Of a DNA stretch of 64,000 bases, positions 42,535 through 51,245 are shown in pieces. This stretch comes from Candidatus Tectimicrobiota bacterium (GTDB lineage: Bacteria > JACPUC01), in the NCBI GenBank assembly GCA_016192455.1, contig JACPUC010000030.1, forward strand, positions 91,454 to 155,453. The letters are read 5' to 3'. The position numbers and the translations under genes are program-made. Below the pieces are notes generated by a model. It saw only the letters and a list, made by a program, of their open reading frames with translations, was not told the DNA's origin and searched no databases. How positions within the stretch are numbered: the first letter of the stretch is position 1; every line of letters begins with the position of its first letter.

Positions 42535-44826
42535 ATGATGGTTTCAGAAGACGAGATCCTCGATTTCCTGCGCCGCATGGCGCCGCGCGCCGTGCCGGCG
42601 AAGGAGCTTTACCGCGCCTTGGGCGTGCAGCCTGACGAACGGCGGAGCCTCAAACGCCTGCTGCGCGAGCTCGCCGCCAACGGCCAGGTCGCCCGCCTGA
42701 AGGGGGCGCGCTTTGCCCTCGCGAACAGCTTGCGGGGCGGCAGGCTGCGGGGCGTCTTCCGCAGCCACCCCAAGGGCTTCGGGTTCGTCACCCCGCACGA
42801 CCGCGGCATGGAGGACCTCTACATCGCCGCCGCGGCCACCGGCGGCGCGCTGCATGGCGACGAGGTGGAGGTGCGGCTGCACGCGGCGGGGTTGGGGTCG
42901 CGGCGCGCCGGCGAGGTGACCCGGGTGGTCCAGCGCGGCCAGCGCGAGATCATCGGGCAGCTCCTCAAGGTGCAGCGCCATGCTCTGCTCGTGCCGGTCG
43001 ACCGGCGCCTGACGGTCGATATCGTCATCCCCTGGAAGGAGCGCAACGGCGCCGAGCACGGCCAGATGGTGCTGGCGGAGGTGACCGAGTACCCGACGGC
43101 GCGCCGCCCCATGCGCGCCCGCGTGCTGAAGCTGCTCGGCGATCCGGACGACCACGAGGTCCTCGCCCAGATCATCCTGCACGAGCACGGCGTCACGCAG
43201 GAGTTTCCCCGCGCCGTCGTGGAGGCCGCGGCCGCCTGCCCCGAGCGCATCCCCGCCTCCGAGCCGGCCCGCCGCCGCGACCTGCGCCCCTGGCCGTGCG
43301 TCACCATCGACGGTGAGACCGCCCGCGACTTCGATGACGCCGTCTCCGTCCGCCGCCTGGAAGGGGGCGGCTTCGAGCTCGGCGTGCACATCGCCGACGT
43401 GAGCTGGTACGTCGAGGAAGGCTCCCCGCTGGACCTCGAGGCCTACGACCGCGGCACCAGCATCTACCTCCCGGAGCGCGCCATCCCGATGCTCCCCGAG
43501 CGCCTCTCCACCCATCTCTGCAGCCTGCGCCCCGACGCCGACCGCCTCACCCTCAGCGCCATCATGCGCTTTGACGCCGACGGCGCGCCGCAGGAGGCAG
43601 AGCTCTGCGAGTCGGTCATTCGCAGCCGGGCGCGCTTGACCTACACGGCCATCCAGCAGCTCTTCGCGCGTTTGGATGCGGAGCGGGCCGCCGACGGAGG
43701 CGCGGCCAAATCCAAGGTTGCCGCGCGAAGCGCCCGCGCCGCCTCCGCCGACGAGCCGCCCGCGGAGCTGCACGACGACCTCCTGACCATGCGCGAACTC
43801 GCCCACTTGCTGCGGGCACGGCGCATGCGCGCCGGCAGCCTCGACTTCGACCTGCCGGAGCCGGACTTCATTCTCGATGAGAGCGGCAGCATCGTGCACA
43901 TCGAGGAGCTGGCGGCGGACGAGGCGCACCACCTCATCGAGGAGTTCATGCTGGCGGCCAACCGCACGGTGGCCCGGCAGCTCCGCGCCCGCAAGATCCC
44001 CCTGCCGTACCGCATCCACGAGCCGCCGCCGCCCAACAAGGTCGCCCTGCTGGGCGACGTCATGACGCGCTTCGGACACCGCTTCGAGGTGGATCCCCAG
44101 GCGCCGAACCAGAAGGAGCTGCAGGCCCTCCTCGATGCCGTGCGCGACACGCCGGAGGCGCGCATCCTGCACACGCTGGTGCTGCGCACCATGAAGCAGG
44201 CGCGCTACGACACCTTCAACGTCGGCCACTTCGGGCTTGCCTTCGACCTCTACACCCACTTCACCTCGCCGATCCGCCGCTACCCCGATCTGCTCGTGCA
44301 CCGCCACCTGCGCCGCTTCTTCTTCCAGGGCGAGCCGGTGCCGGAGGAGAGCCTCTGGCACGAGCGCCTGGCGGCGGCCGCGCGCACCGCCTCCGAGCGC
44401 GAGCGCCGCGCCGACCGCGTCGAAAACGCCGTCAACGACCTGAAAACCGCCGCCTATATGGCCAACCACCTGGGCGAGGAGTACGAAGGGTTCATTACCG
44501 ACTTGGTGAGCTTTGGCTTCTTCGTCGAGCTCACCACGCTCTTCGTGCACGGCCTCGTGCACCTCGCCACCCTGCGCGACGACCACTACCTCCTCGACGA
44601 GGAGACGTTCTCCTTGGTCGGAGTGCGCACGGGGCGCGTCTTCCACCTCGGAGACCGGGTGCGCATCAGGGTGCGCCAGGCGGACCTGCTGCGACGCCGC
44701 ATTGACTTCGAGCTCCTGGCGGTGCTCGAGCAGCGCCGCTGGACGAGCCACCCCGGCCGCCAGCGGCACGCGGCCCGGCAGAGTTGGCGAGGCGAACGGC
44801 GAGGCGGCGGCAGCCGGCGCCCGTGA
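42535..44826 (+). CDS. rnr: Ribonuclease R
   Basis: Processive 3'-5' exoribonuclease for structured RNA, 763 residues. Order: N-terminal winged-helix (EDEILDFLRRMAPRAVPAKE), cold-shock domains (GVFRSHPKGFGFVTPHD; VDIVIPWKERNGAEHGQMV), the RNB catalytic domain with DGETARDFDDAVSV (Asp ligands of Mg), YLPERAIPMLPERLS, HFTSPIRRYPDLLVHR, and a C-terminal S1 domain (EGFITDLVSFGFFVEL) with a basic tail. Start at ATG 42535 (or 42538) gives the family N-terminus; the RBS is weak. Its promoter at 42427-42455 follows directly on the terminator of the peptide-hairpin RNA. Confidence 0.93.
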   Translation: MMVSEDEILDFLRRMAPRAVPAKELYRALGVQPDERRSLKRLLRELAANGQVARLKGARFALANSLRGGRLRGVFRSHPKGFGFVTPHDRGMEDLYIAAAATGGALHGDEVEVRLHAAGLGSRRAGEVTRVVQRGQREIIGQLLKVQRHALLVPVDRRLTVDIVIPWKERNGAEHGQMVLAEVTEYPTARRPMRARVLKLLGDPDDHEVLAQIILHEHGVTQEFPRAVVEAAAACPERIPASEPARRRDLRPWPCVTIDGETARDFDDAVSVRRLEGGGFELGVHIADVSWYVEEGSPLDLEAYDRGTSIYLPERAIPMLPERLSTHLCSLRPDADRLTLSAIMRFDADGAPQEAELCESVIRSRARLTYTAIQQLFARLDAERAADGGAAKSKVAARSARAASADEPPAELHDDLLTMRELAHLLRARRMRAGSLDFDLPEPDFILDESGSIVHIEELAADEAHHLIEEFMLAANRTVARQLRARKIPLPYRIHEPPPPNKVALLGDVMTRFGHRFEVDPQAPNQKELQALLDAVRDTPEARILHTLVLRTMKQARYDTFNVGHFGLAFDLYTHFTSPIRRYPDLLVHRHLRRFFFQGEPVPEESLWHERLAAAARTASERERRADRVENAVNDLKTAAYMANHLGEEYEGFITDLVSFGFFVELTTLFVHGLVHLATLRDDHYLLDEETFSLVGVRTGRVFHLGDRVRIRVRQADLLRRRIDFELLAVLEQRRWTSHPGRQRHAARQSWRGERRGGGSRRP

Positions 44827-45069
44827 GCAGCGATGCGCGGAGGTGGGCAAGTTCTCCCTTCTTGCCGCGTCCAGACTACGTGAGGGGGTGGAGCCGCTGG
44901 CAGGTGCTCCCAGCCACTGCGCGCCAGGGAGCAGTGCGACGCGCCTCGCCGGACCCGCTCCCTACTTCAGCGAGGAGAAAAATTTCTCCCGCGCGGTGCG
45001 GCAACGTCATAAACTGGGAAGGAGGAACCGAGATTTTACGGCGCCGGTAGCTTTTCAGAGAGGCTCTGC

Positions 45070-46074
45070 ATGGTCACACCAGTGGGGGGTGGGGAGATGT
45101 GGAGACAGGCAGGAGGGAGGCTCGTTGCGACTCGTGTCGTCAGGGGGTGGCCCGGCTTCCCGAGCGTCGCTGCGACGGCTCGCCGGGGCTTCGGGGTGGC
45201 GCTGAGCGTGGGCCTGGCGCTGCTCCTTTTCAGCACCGCCGCCGCGGCCCGCTGCCGGCAGCAGAGCCTGGTGCGCGGCCCCTCGCTCTACCAGCTCGAT
45301 CCGGCGGGGCCATGGCGCCGCGCGGTCGCGGCCAGCCCGCCGGAAGATCGCTTCGCCGGCGTGCCGCGCCGCGCTTCCTGGTCCAGCGCCTCCTCCTTGC
45401 CTTCGTTCCTGGCAGCCGAGAGCCCCCGGGTGGCGCTCACGTGGTACGGCCATAGCTTCTTCCGCCTGCTCACCGAAGGGGGCACGAGCATCGCCATGGA
45501 CCCGTTCCACGGCGACCTCGGGCTGCCTCTGCCGGAGGTTGACGCCCATGCCGTCACCGTGGGGCGCGAGCATCGCAACCACAACAACGTCGCCTTGCCG
45601 CGCGGCGAGCCGCTCATCCTGCGCGGCGTGGACCTCGAGGCGGGCGGCTGGTGGCGGGTTGACCAGCAGGTGCGCGAGGTGCGCATCTCCGGGGTGCCGA
45701 TCTACCAGCGCGCCTACTGGGGGGAGATGGTGAACGGCAGCGCCTTCCTCTTCGAGGTCGGCGACCTTTGCATCGCCCACCTGGGCGACATCGGCAGCGA
45801 GTTGAGTCCCGCCCAGCTCGAGAACTTCGGCTCCATTGACGTGGCCCTGGTTCCCATCGGCGGCCGCTACAGCGCCGATCCCGCCACGGCGCGACGCATC
45901 CTCGAGCAGCTTCGGCCGAAGATCGCCGTCCCCATGCACTACTGGGACAGCGAGTACAACCTCGGCGAGTTCGTGAAGGGCTTTCCGCGCGTCTACGAGC
46001 TGGGGAGCAACCATCTCACCGTGCTCAAGAGCTCCCTCCCCTCCGAGACGACCATCCTCATCATGCGCCATTGA
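45070..46074 (+). CDS. Exported MBL-fold hydrolase (UlaG/NAPE-PLD-like)
   Basis: 334 residues. Hydrophobic N-terminal segment at about 40-60 (FGVALSVGLALLLFSTAAAA) suggests export. The catalytic part resembles UlaG-type metal-dependent hydrolases: LTWYGHSFFRLLTEGGTSIAMDP, then AHAVTVGREHRNHNN where HxxHxDH is expected (the motif reads EHRNHNN, so the zinc site is degenerate), CIAHLGDIGSEL and VPMHYWDSEYN. AGAGAGG precedes ATG 45070; ATG 45097 is an alternative. Loss of the standard Asp-His pair makes catalytic activity uncertain. Confidence 0.82.
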   Translation: MVTPVGGGEMWRQAGGRLVATRVVRGWPGFPSVAATARRGFGVALSVGLALLLFSTAAAARCRQQSLVRGPSLYQLDPAGPWRRAVAASPPEDRFAGVPRRASWSSASSLPSFLAAESPRVALTWYGHSFFRLLTEGGTSIAMDPFHGDLGLPLPEVDAHAVTVGREHRNHNNVALPRGEPLILRGVDLEAGGWWRVDQQVREVRISGVPIYQRAYWGEMVNGSAFLFEVGDLCIAHLGDIGSELSPAQLENFGSIDVALVPIGGRYSADPATARRILEQLRPKIAVPMHYWDSEYNLGEFVKGFPRVYELGSNHLTVLKSSLPSETTILIMRH

Positions 46075-46094
46075 CTTCGGAGCCGGCGCGGGCG

Positions 46095-46901
46095 CTAGAC
46101 CTGCGCCCCCATGCTGTAATACCAGTGGCAGAGGCGACGGCCGGCCAGCCCCACCAGGCGGTCGAAGGTGTACCCGAAGACGGCGATGGTGAGGATGCCG
46201 ACGAAGACTTCGTCGGTGCGCAGCATGCGCTGCCGGAAGAGGATGAGAAAACCGAGGCCGCTGCTGGAGGCGACCATCTCGGCGACGAAGAGGAGCGCCC
46301 AGGTGAGCGCCATGGAGATGCGCAGGCCGGCGAATATCTGCGGCAGAACGTGCGGCAGCACGACGCGGCGCAGCACCTCCCCCTTCGTGGCGCCCATGCT
46401 GAGCGCCGCCCAGACCATCTGCTTGCTCACCCCCTGCACCCCGGCGGAGGTGTTGATGATGAGGGGGAAGACGGTGGCCAGGAAGATGACGGCAACCTTC
46501 GATTCCTCGCCGATGCCGAACCAGACCATGAGGAGGGGGACGAAGCCGACCTTTGGAATGGGGTAGATGATCGACACGATGGGGTCAAAGAAGCCGCCGA
46601 CCTGCCGGAACCAGCCCATGCAGAGGCCCAGCGGAATGCCGATGAGGACGGCGCTGCTGAAGCCCAGCATCGCCCGCTGCATACTGGCGGTGACATGCCA
46701 GACGAGGTTGCCATACAGGCTCAGCTCGTACCACTTTCCGAGGACCTGCGTGAACGGTGGCATGAAGACATCGGAGACGAACCCCGAGCGTCCGATGATC
46801 TCCCAAAGGAGGAACACGGCAAGCAGGGAGTAGTAGCGGCGGAGAAGCCTCAGGAGCAGGGGAGATTCCCGAGCCGTTGCAGCCGCCGCAGCCTCAGCCA
46901 C
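46095..46901 (-). CDS. ABC transporter permease (SsuC/TauC-like), orphan
   Basis: 268 residues, about six membrane segments. The coupling loop reads KQMVWAALSMGATKGEVLRRV. The C-terminus ends RRLCHWYYSMGAQV, closely matching the end of the neighbouring permease (RRLCHWYFAMG), so the two are paralogues. The start is GTG 46901 after AGGAGGACGCC. No ATPase or binding protein is adjacent. Confidence 0.88.
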   Translation of the reverse strand: MAEAAAAATARESPLLLRLLRRYYSLLAVFLLWEIIGRSGFVSDVFMPPFTQVLGKWYELSLYGNLVWHVTASMQRAMLGFSSAVLIGIPLGLCMGWFRQVGGFFDPIVSIIYPIPKVGFVPLLMVWFGIGEESKVAVIFLATVFPLIINTSAGVQGVSKQMVWAALSMGATKGEVLRRVVLPHVLPQIFAGLRISMALTWALLFVAEMVASSSGLGFLILFRQRMLRTDEVFVGILTIAVFGYTFDRLVGLAGRRLCHWYYSMGAQV

Positions 46902-47096
46902 CTCCGGCGTCCTCCTCAGTCTGAACCTCGCACCTGATACACGCCCCTCCCCGCGAGCTGCACAGCAGCTCGCGCAGGGGTGCGCCTGCCCGCGCGTCGC
47001 ACGCAGTCAGGCGAAGGGGCGTGGCTCCCTCGCTCCACAAGGTCTCGCTGACCGGGAGCCAAGCTGACACCCCCCGATGGACGTGCGACTCCCCCC

Positions 47097-47945
47097 TTAA
47101 CGGTCACCCTTCTCGAATCCCATGGCGAAGTACCAGTGGCAGAGCCGGCGGCTGAGGAGGCGCAGCAGCCGATCGCAGCCGAACCCAAAACCGCCGATGC
47201 AGATGAGGCCAACGAGCACCACATCGGTGCGCAGCTCGTTCTCGCCCATCAGCGTGAGGAAGCCGAGGCCGCGATCTGAGGCGAGCATCTCCGCCGAGAA
47301 GAGGAGGATCCATGACACGCCCATCGCCAGGCGCAAGCCGGTGAAGATGTGCGGCAGCGTGCTGGGGAAAATGATCCGGCGGAAGATCTCCTGGCGCGTC
47401 GCTCCCATGGAGAGAGCCGACCAGACCAGATGCTTGCTCGTTCCCTTCACCCCGGCGTAGGTGTTCACGAGCAGCGGGAAGATGGCCGCCACGATGATGA
47501 TCGCCAGCTTGGAAAGCTCGCCGATGCCCAACCACAAGATGAAGAGAGGGATGAGCGCCACCTTCGGGATGGGGTAGGCAAAGGAGATGAGGCGGTCGAG
47601 AATCTCCTCGCCGCGCTTTGTCAGCCCCCAGATGAGGCCAAGCGGGATGCCGACCACCATGACGATGATGAAGCTGGTAAGGGCGCGAAAGGCGCTCGTG
47701 GCGATATGGCCGAAAATCTCGCCGCTGCCGAGGAGGTCAGCGAAGGCATGCGCGACGCTCTGCACCGACGGCAGGGTGAGCTCATCCACGAGGCCAAAGC
47801 GTCCCAACGCCTCCCAGAGAAGAACCAGGACGGCCAGGGGATAGTAGCGGCCGACGTGCCGTAGAAGTCTCGCCAGGAACAAACCCCGCTGTTCAGCGCG
47901 CCCGGTGGCGATTCCGGCGCTCGGCTCGGCGCTCCCTGCCGCCAT
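47097..47945 (-). CDS. ABC transporter permease (SsuC/TauC-like), paralogue
   Basis: 282 residues, about six membrane segments (YYPLAVLVLLWEALGRF, FIIVMVVGIPLGLIWG, VALIPLFILWLGIGELSK). Coupling loop KHLVWSALSMGATRQEIFRRI. AAGGAG precedes ATG 47945. Together with the permease at 46095 it could form a heterodimeric channel, using an ATPase encoded elsewhere; the two binding proteins at 32.6-34.9 kb are candidates for partners but are 12 kb away. Confidence 0.88.
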   Translation of the reverse strand: MAAGSAEPSAGIATGRAEQRGLFLARLLRHVGRYYPLAVLVLLWEALGRFGLVDELTLPSVQSVAHAFADLLGSGEIFGHIATSAFRALTSFIIVMVVGIPLGLIWGLTKRGEEILDRLISFAYPIPKVALIPLFILWLGIGELSKLAIIIVAAIFPLLVNTYAGVKGTSKHLVWSALSMGATRQEIFRRIIFPSTLPHIFTGLRLAMGVSWILLFSAEMLASDRGLGFLTLMGENELRTDVVLVGLICIGGFGFGCDRLLRLLSRRLCHWYFAMGFEKGDR

Positions 47946-48337
47946 ATCCTGGCTCCTTTGCTTCGCCAACGAGTAACCCAACAGCATAGCTACCATAGCC
48001 CGGGACGTCGCGCAAGCCGAGGCGCGCTCCCGTGGCAGGCTGGTCTTCCCGTCGTTCGCTTGGGGTCCCGCCCCGGGCGCGCGGCGCTTTACCCGCGCCC
48101 CCAGCCGGCAACGAGAGCGTCAACCCAGGCGCTGAAGCGGAGAGCAGCCCGAGGCCGGCGGGGTGGACCCTCCTGGAACCATGCAGTATAGTGCGGCGTG
48201 TGCCGTTCCCCTCCCCGGCGCCGCGCCAGGCGCAGAGTTCGGGCGTCGTCCGTCATGGGGCGGCGCCAGGGAGTGGAGCCGCGGCGACCCGCGCCTTCCC
48301 CGACCGATGCGACGCGACGTTGCTTCCGGAGCACGAC
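47946..48337. other. Divergent intergenic region
   Basis: About 390 bases between the permease and the UbiD-family gene. Nothing recognisable beyond CCGGAGCACGAC, the RBS for 48338. Confidence 0.35.
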
Positions 48338-49939
48338 ATGGCCGCCTTCCCCCTCGCCTTCGCTGATCTGCGCGCCTGGATCGACTACCTGGAGCGCCAC
48401 GGCCAGCTCGCCCGTGTTGAGGCGCCGGTGCACTGGCACTCGGAGCTTGGGTTGGTGCTGCGGCGCGCCTGGGATGTCTACGGCGATGCGGCGCCAGCCC
48501 TCCTCTTCACGAACATCATCGACTACCCGCCGCCGGGGCCGCACCGGCTCTTCACCGGCGCCCTGCGGGGGCACCACCGCCTGGCCATGCTCATGGGGCT
48601 CGATCCGGCGGCCGCCGGGCCGGCCCAGCTCGTCGAGCACCTGCTCGAGCTCCTCCACGATCGCCGCCGCCACCTGCCTCCCAAGCAGGTGCACGATGGG
48701 CCGGTGCTGGAGAACGTGCTGACGGGGGACGCCATCGACCTCTTCCGCTTTCCCATCCCGCACTGGAACGAGCGCGACGGCGGGCGCTACCTCGGCACCC
48801 TGCACTGCGTCATCACGCGCGATCCCGACAGCGGCGCCTGCAACTACGGCACCTACCGCATGCAGGCGTTCACGGCGAACGAGGCGGCGATCAACATCTC
48901 TCCGTCGCAGCACATCGGCGGGCACTTCGCCAAGCACCTGCGCCGGCGGCGGCCCATGGAGGCGGCCGTGGTCATCGGCCAGGAGCCGGCGCTGACGCTG
49001 CTCGCCACCTGCCCCACCCACGACCCGGTGGCCGAGATCGAGGTCGCCGGTGCGCTGCGCGGCGCGCCCATCGAGGTGGTGCGCTGCCGCACCGTGGACC
49101 TCGAGGTGCCGGCGCATGCGGAGATCGTCGTGGAGGGCTACGTCGATTGGCAGGAGCGGCGCATGGAGGGACCGTTCGGGGAGTTCGCCGGCTACCACGG
49201 CATGCCCCCGAGCCCGAAGCCGGTCTTCAAGGTCAACGCCGTTCTGCACCGCGACGATCCAATCTTCCGCGGCACCCTGGAAGGCCACCCGGTGAATGAG
49301 GACCACGTGATGAGCTCGGTGCTCTTCTCGGCTTACTTCACCGAGCTGCTGCGGCGCCTCGGCGTCCCCGGGGTGCGCCGGGTGGCGATGCCGCTGGATG
49401 CCGCCGGCTACGGCCACTGCGTGGTCTCCATCCGCCCCAGCGCGGCCGGCCAGGCTGATATGATCGCCCACGCGCTGTGGGCCTCGCGTCTCAGCCCCTT
49501 CACGGTGAAGCACGTCATCGTCGTGGATGAGGACATCGACCCCTGGAACAGCGAGCAGGTGAATTGGTCGATCGCCTGGCGGGTGCGGGCGACCGAGGAT
49601 ATCAAAATCTGGCCGCGGCACCGCAGCCTGCGCACCGACCCGCGCATCCCGCCCGAGGAGAAGGATTTCTGCGACCGCATGCTCATCGACGCCACGCGGC
49701 CCGTCACCTGGAAACCCCGCAGCCTCTGGGGCTACGAAGGGGTGGAGAAGGGGCGCCCGCTGCGCTTCCCTCCCTCGACGAAACCGAGCACGGTGTTGGC
49801 GCGCCAGGTCAACGATGGGTGGCAGCGTTACGGCATCACCCCCGCGCCCTGCTACAATGGCAAGCCGGCGGGAATGATGCAGAGCTGGTGGGAGAGCGAC
49901 CTCATCCAGCAGCACATCGACGGCCGCATGGACCCCTAG
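48338..49939 (+). CDS. UbiD-family decarboxylase (prenylated-FMN dependent)
   Basis: 533-residue reversible decarboxylase of aromatic or alpha,beta-unsaturated acids. UbiD signatures: DLRAWIDYLERHGQLARVEA at the start, CNYGTYRMQAF and NISPSQHIGGHF (prFMN/Mn and K binding region), EGYVDWQERRMEGPFGEFAGYHG with the catalytic E-R-E set, and VSIRPSAAGQADMIAHALWA. ATG 48338 has GGAG upstream; the frame is open to 48032 without recognisable sequence. No ubiX-type prenyltransferase is in the window. The LLM oxidoreductase starts 58 bases after it in probable operon. Confidence 0.92.
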   Translation: MAAFPLAFADLRAWIDYLERHGQLARVEAPVHWHSELGLVLRRAWDVYGDAAPALLFTNIIDYPPPGPHRLFTGALRGHHRLAMLMGLDPAAAGPAQLVEHLLELLHDRRRHLPPKQVHDGPVLENVLTGDAIDLFRFPIPHWNERDGGRYLGTLHCVITRDPDSGACNYGTYRMQAFTANEAAINISPSQHIGGHFAKHLRRRRPMEAAVVIGQEPALTLLATCPTHDPVAEIEVAGALRGAPIEVVRCRTVDLEVPAHAEIVVEGYVDWQERRMEGPFGEFAGYHGMPPSPKPVFKVNAVLHRDDPIFRGTLEGHPVNEDHVMSSVLFSAYFTELLRRLGVPGVRRVAMPLDAAGYGHCVVSIRPSAAGQADMIAHALWASRLSPFTVKHVIVVDEDIDPWNSEQVNWSIAWRVRATEDIKIWPRHRSLRTDPRIPPEEKDFCDRMLIDATRPVTWKPRSLWGYEGVEKGRPLRFPPSTKPSTVLARQVNDGWQRYGITPAPCYNGKPAGMMQSWWESDLIQQHIDGRMDP

Positions 49940-49997
49940 CGCGGAGATGCCGCAGGGCGGCGGTCAGCAGACGGAGAACGGAGAGAAGGGCACGCAC

Positions 49998-50933
49998 ATG
50001 CAGTTCGGTTTCCACCTCCCTAATTTGGGGCCGGAGCTCAGCGCCGACACGGTCGTGCGCATGGCCTGGCGGGCGGAGGTCTTCGGCTTCGACTCGGTCT
50101 GGGTCGTCGAGCGCATCCTGTGGCCGCGGCAGCCGTCCGTTCCCTATCCAGGCTCGGACGACGGGAGCGTCCCGGAAAGCTTCCAGAAGGTCTTCGAGCC
50201 GCTCAGCCTCCTTGCCTGGCTGGCGCCGCAGATGCAGCGGGCGAGGCTCGGCACCAGCATCGTGGTGACGGGTGAGCGGCAGCCCGCGGTGCTGGCGAAG
50301 ACGGCGGCGACGGTGGACGTGCTGTCGAAGGGACGCCTCATCCTGGGGCTGGGGGTGGGGTGGAATGCCGAGGAGCTGCAGGCGGCCGGGGTTGACTACG
50401 AAAGCCGCGGGCGGCGGATGGACGAGGTGCTGAAGCTGCTCGCCCTCCTGTGGACCGGCGAGGTGGTGAGCTTCCGCGGCGAGTTCTACAGCGTCAACGA
50501 GGTGATGTGCGCTCCGGCTCCCGTGCAGAAACCTTACCCCGAGCTCTGGATGGGCGGCTTCGCCATGGCGGCGGCGCGCCGCGCCGGCACCTGGGGCCGC
50601 GCCTGGCACCCGTCGATGCGTCTGCCGGAGCCGGCGCTGCGCAAGGGCATCGAGGTGATGCGCCGGGCCGCCGAAGCCGCCGGCCGCGATCCCGGCGGCG
50701 TCATGCTGGCGCCGCGCGTGGCGCTGCATGTCGGCAAGGAGGAGGGCCCTCACCGCCAGCGCTTCAACGGCTCGCCGGCCCAGATCGTTGAAGATTGCCA
50801 GTACATGCGCCGCCTCGGCGTCACCTACGCCATGCTCGACTTCAACCTCCCTTACCAGTACCCCATCGGCGAGCAGCAGGAGATGCTGGAGATGCTCGGC
50901 CACGAGGTGCTGCCGCTGGCCAAGGAACTTTGA
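49998..50933 (+). CDS. LLM-class flavin/F420-dependent oxidoreductase
   Basis: Luciferase-like (beta-alpha)8 barrel, 311 residues: MQFGFHLPNLGPELSADTVV, LGTSIVVTGERQPAVLAKTA, LILGLGVGWNAEELQAAGVD, PYPELWMGGFAMAAARRAG. The TIGR-type F420-dependent subgroup (Rv-like) is the best fit; FMN is possible. GGAGAGAAGGGC precedes ATG 49998. Cotranscription with the UbiD-family gene suggests a shared catabolic route for an aromatic acid. Confidence 0.9.
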   Translation: MQFGFHLPNLGPELSADTVVRMAWRAEVFGFDSVWVVERILWPRQPSVPYPGSDDGSVPESFQKVFEPLSLLAWLAPQMQRARLGTSIVVTGERQPAVLAKTAATVDVLSKGRLILGLGVGWNAEELQAAGVDYESRGRRMDEVLKLLALLWTGEVVSFRGEFYSVNEVMCAPAPVQKPYPELWMGGFAMAAARRAGTWGRAWHPSMRLPEPALRKGIEVMRRAAEAAGRDPGGVMLAPRVALHVGKEEGPHRQRFNGSPAQIVEDCQYMRRLGVTYAMLDFNLPYQYPIGEQQEMLEMLGHEVLPLAKEL

Positions 50934-50959
50934 GGCGAGGCGGAGTCGGGCAATTTTGC

Positions 50960-50986
50960 TTGACATGCGTGCAAATAGAGTATAGT
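50960..50986 (+). promoter_or_regulatory. Promoter of the subtilisin-like protease gene
   Basis: Consensus TTGACA (50960-50965), a 15-base spacer and TATAGT (50981-50986). The short spacer is unusual. The leader to 51246 is about 250 nt. Confidence 0.55.
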
Positions 50987-51245
50987 GAAGTAAAGTATCT
51001 TTCTTTACCAGCGCTGGGCGGCAGCCAACGAGGGGGTCCAAACCGATCTAAAGGCGCTGAACCTCTCAGGAAGCCAGCTCCTCATCGGCCGCCGCGCGCT
51101 GCTCGGAGGAAGGTGCTGGTATTTGACGGACGTCGGCGACGCCACGTGTGAGAGCGCTCTTGAGCTACCGAGGTGAACCATGCGCAAGGTGAGCTGTATC
51201 GCTGGTTTTGGCCGCTTGCCGACGAGCAAGCGGGGGGAAAGGGTC

